6,122 nucleotides of DNA from Clostridia bacterium. GTDB lineage: Bacteria > Bacillota_A > Clostridia > Oscillospirales > Acutalibacteraceae. Positions 5,642 through 6,122 of the stretch are shown here, piece after piece. The position numbers and the translations under genes were made by a program. Position 1 is the first letter of the stretch; every line of letters starts with the position of its first letter. The stretch spans positions 1 through 6,122 of the forward strand of contig JAFSAK010000047.1 of the NCBI GenBank assembly GCA_017441045.1, given 5' to 3'. A model generated the notes under the pieces. That model made no database searches and was not told the origin of the DNA. It saw only the letters and a list, made by a program, of their open reading frames with translations.

Positions 5642-6122
5642 ATGATTTTAACTGTTACCGCTAATCCGACCATTGATAAAGTTTATTTTGTTGATAAACT
5701 TACTGTGGGCAAAGTGCACCGCCCCTATAAATTTACCGCTACTGCAGGTGGCAAAGGTATAAATGTAGCCCGTGTTGCCTCGCTGCTGGGCGAAAATACC
5801 GTTGCTCTTGGATTTATTGGCGGGAGAAACGGTGAATTTGTTAGCGAGGAAATTAAAAAACTCGGTATTCAAGATAGATTTACAAGAATCTGCGGAGAGA
5901 CCAGAATTAACACCAATATTTCCGATAAATCGGGTAATTCCACCGAACTTCTCGAATCAGGTCCCGCGGTCACTAAAGAAAGTATTTCCGAACTAATTAA
6001 TGAGTTTGATAAGTCCGCAGATGAAAGCGATATTATCTGCGTTTCAGGTAGTTTACCAAAAGGTGCGGACAGTTCACTTTATAAAGAACTTATCCACATA
6101 GCAAAAAAGAAGAATAAAAAAA
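5642..6122 (+). CDS. 1-phosphofructokinase-type PfkB sugar kinase (partial, 3' end off window)
   Basis: The first 160 residues of a PfkB/ribokinase-superfamily kinase are present and the frame is open to the window edge. Relatives phosphorylate a sugar phosphate with ATP in the cytosol: FruK converts fructose 1-phosphate to the 1,6-bisphosphate, and LacC acts on tagatose 6-phosphate. Seen here: the N-terminal strand ILTVTANPTIDKV with the Asp of the NPxxD substrate site (Asp12), the first PfkB signature GGKGINVAR (36-44), LGFIGG (56-61) and VSGSLPKG (134-141). The ATP site and catalytic Asp of the second PfkB signature lie beyond the window. The family normally runs to about 305-315 residues, so roughly half is missing. 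The ATG at 5642 has GAGGTGA in good position. The gene is divergent from the hydrolase operon across 171 bases. No PTS or regulator gene is visible, so fructose 1-phosphate versus tagatose 6-phosphate cannot be decided. Confidence 0.92.
   Translation, partial: MILTVTANPTIDKVYFVDKLTVGKVHRPYKFTATAGGKGINVARVASLLGENTVALGFIGGRNGEFVSEEIKKLGIQDRFTRICGETRINTNISDKSGNSTELLESGPAVTKESISELINEFDKSADESDIICVSGSLPKGADSSLYKELIHIAKKKNKK

Noticed and set aside
5642..6122. Truncated or broken kinase gene
   Set aside because: The frame is intact to the last base and simply runs off the window; there is no stop codon or frameshift to support a pseudogene.
1..6122. CRISPR array, tRNA/rRNA, mobile element or phage remnant
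   Set aside because: No regularly spaced direct repeats, cloverleaf-forming stretches, terminal inverted repeats, transposase or integrase motifs were seen on either strand when read by eye.

Overview
The window looks like chromosomal DNA from a low-GC Gram-positive bacterium, most likely an anaerobic, spore-forming member of the Clostridia such as a gut Oscillospiraceae/Lachnospiraceae-type lineage. The reasons are an AT-rich composition, strong purine-rich Shine-Dalgarno sites, consensus sigma-A-type promoters, a CwlD-type spore-cortex amidase, and glycan-directed enzymes typical of gut Firmicutes. The lineage is inferred from gene content; there is no rRNA gene to fix it.

Layout from left to right: (1) The last ~40 codons of a ZIP-family metal transporter (+ strand) end at 125 and are followed by a hairpin terminator at about 134-179. 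(2) Converging on that terminator is a minus-strand gene for a small membrane protein with an N-terminal zinc ribbon (190-798), which has its own promoter at 830-858. (3) Upstream of it, in minus-strand transcription order from right to left, is a compact run of four genes: an alpha/beta hydrolase (5470-4754), a CwlD-like N-acetylmuramoyl-L-alanine amidase (4712-3996), the DNA-repair ATPase RadA (3990-2623) and a short family 2 glycoside hydrolase (2618-906). Gaps are 41, 5 and 4 bases, and no terminator is visible between them, so they are probably one operon driven by a near-consensus promoter at 5508-5536. (4) Divergent from that operon, a + strand promoter with a perfect extended -10 (5583-5611) drives a PfkB-family sugar-phosphate kinase of the 1-phosphofructokinase type, cut off by the right edge of the window.

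The operon mixes functions. The hydrolase and GH2 enzyme look like cytoplasmic glycan-processing activities, the amidase points to peptidoglycan or spore-cortex maturation, and RadA is recombination housekeeping. The tight spacing implies coupled expression rather than a shared pathway. I found no CRISPR array, RNA gene, insertion sequence, integrase, phage gene or obvious defence system. All proteins belong to recognisable families except the zinc-ribbon membrane protein, which has no assignable function. I see no convincing novel system; the findings are modest points about gene organisation, start-site choice and regulation.
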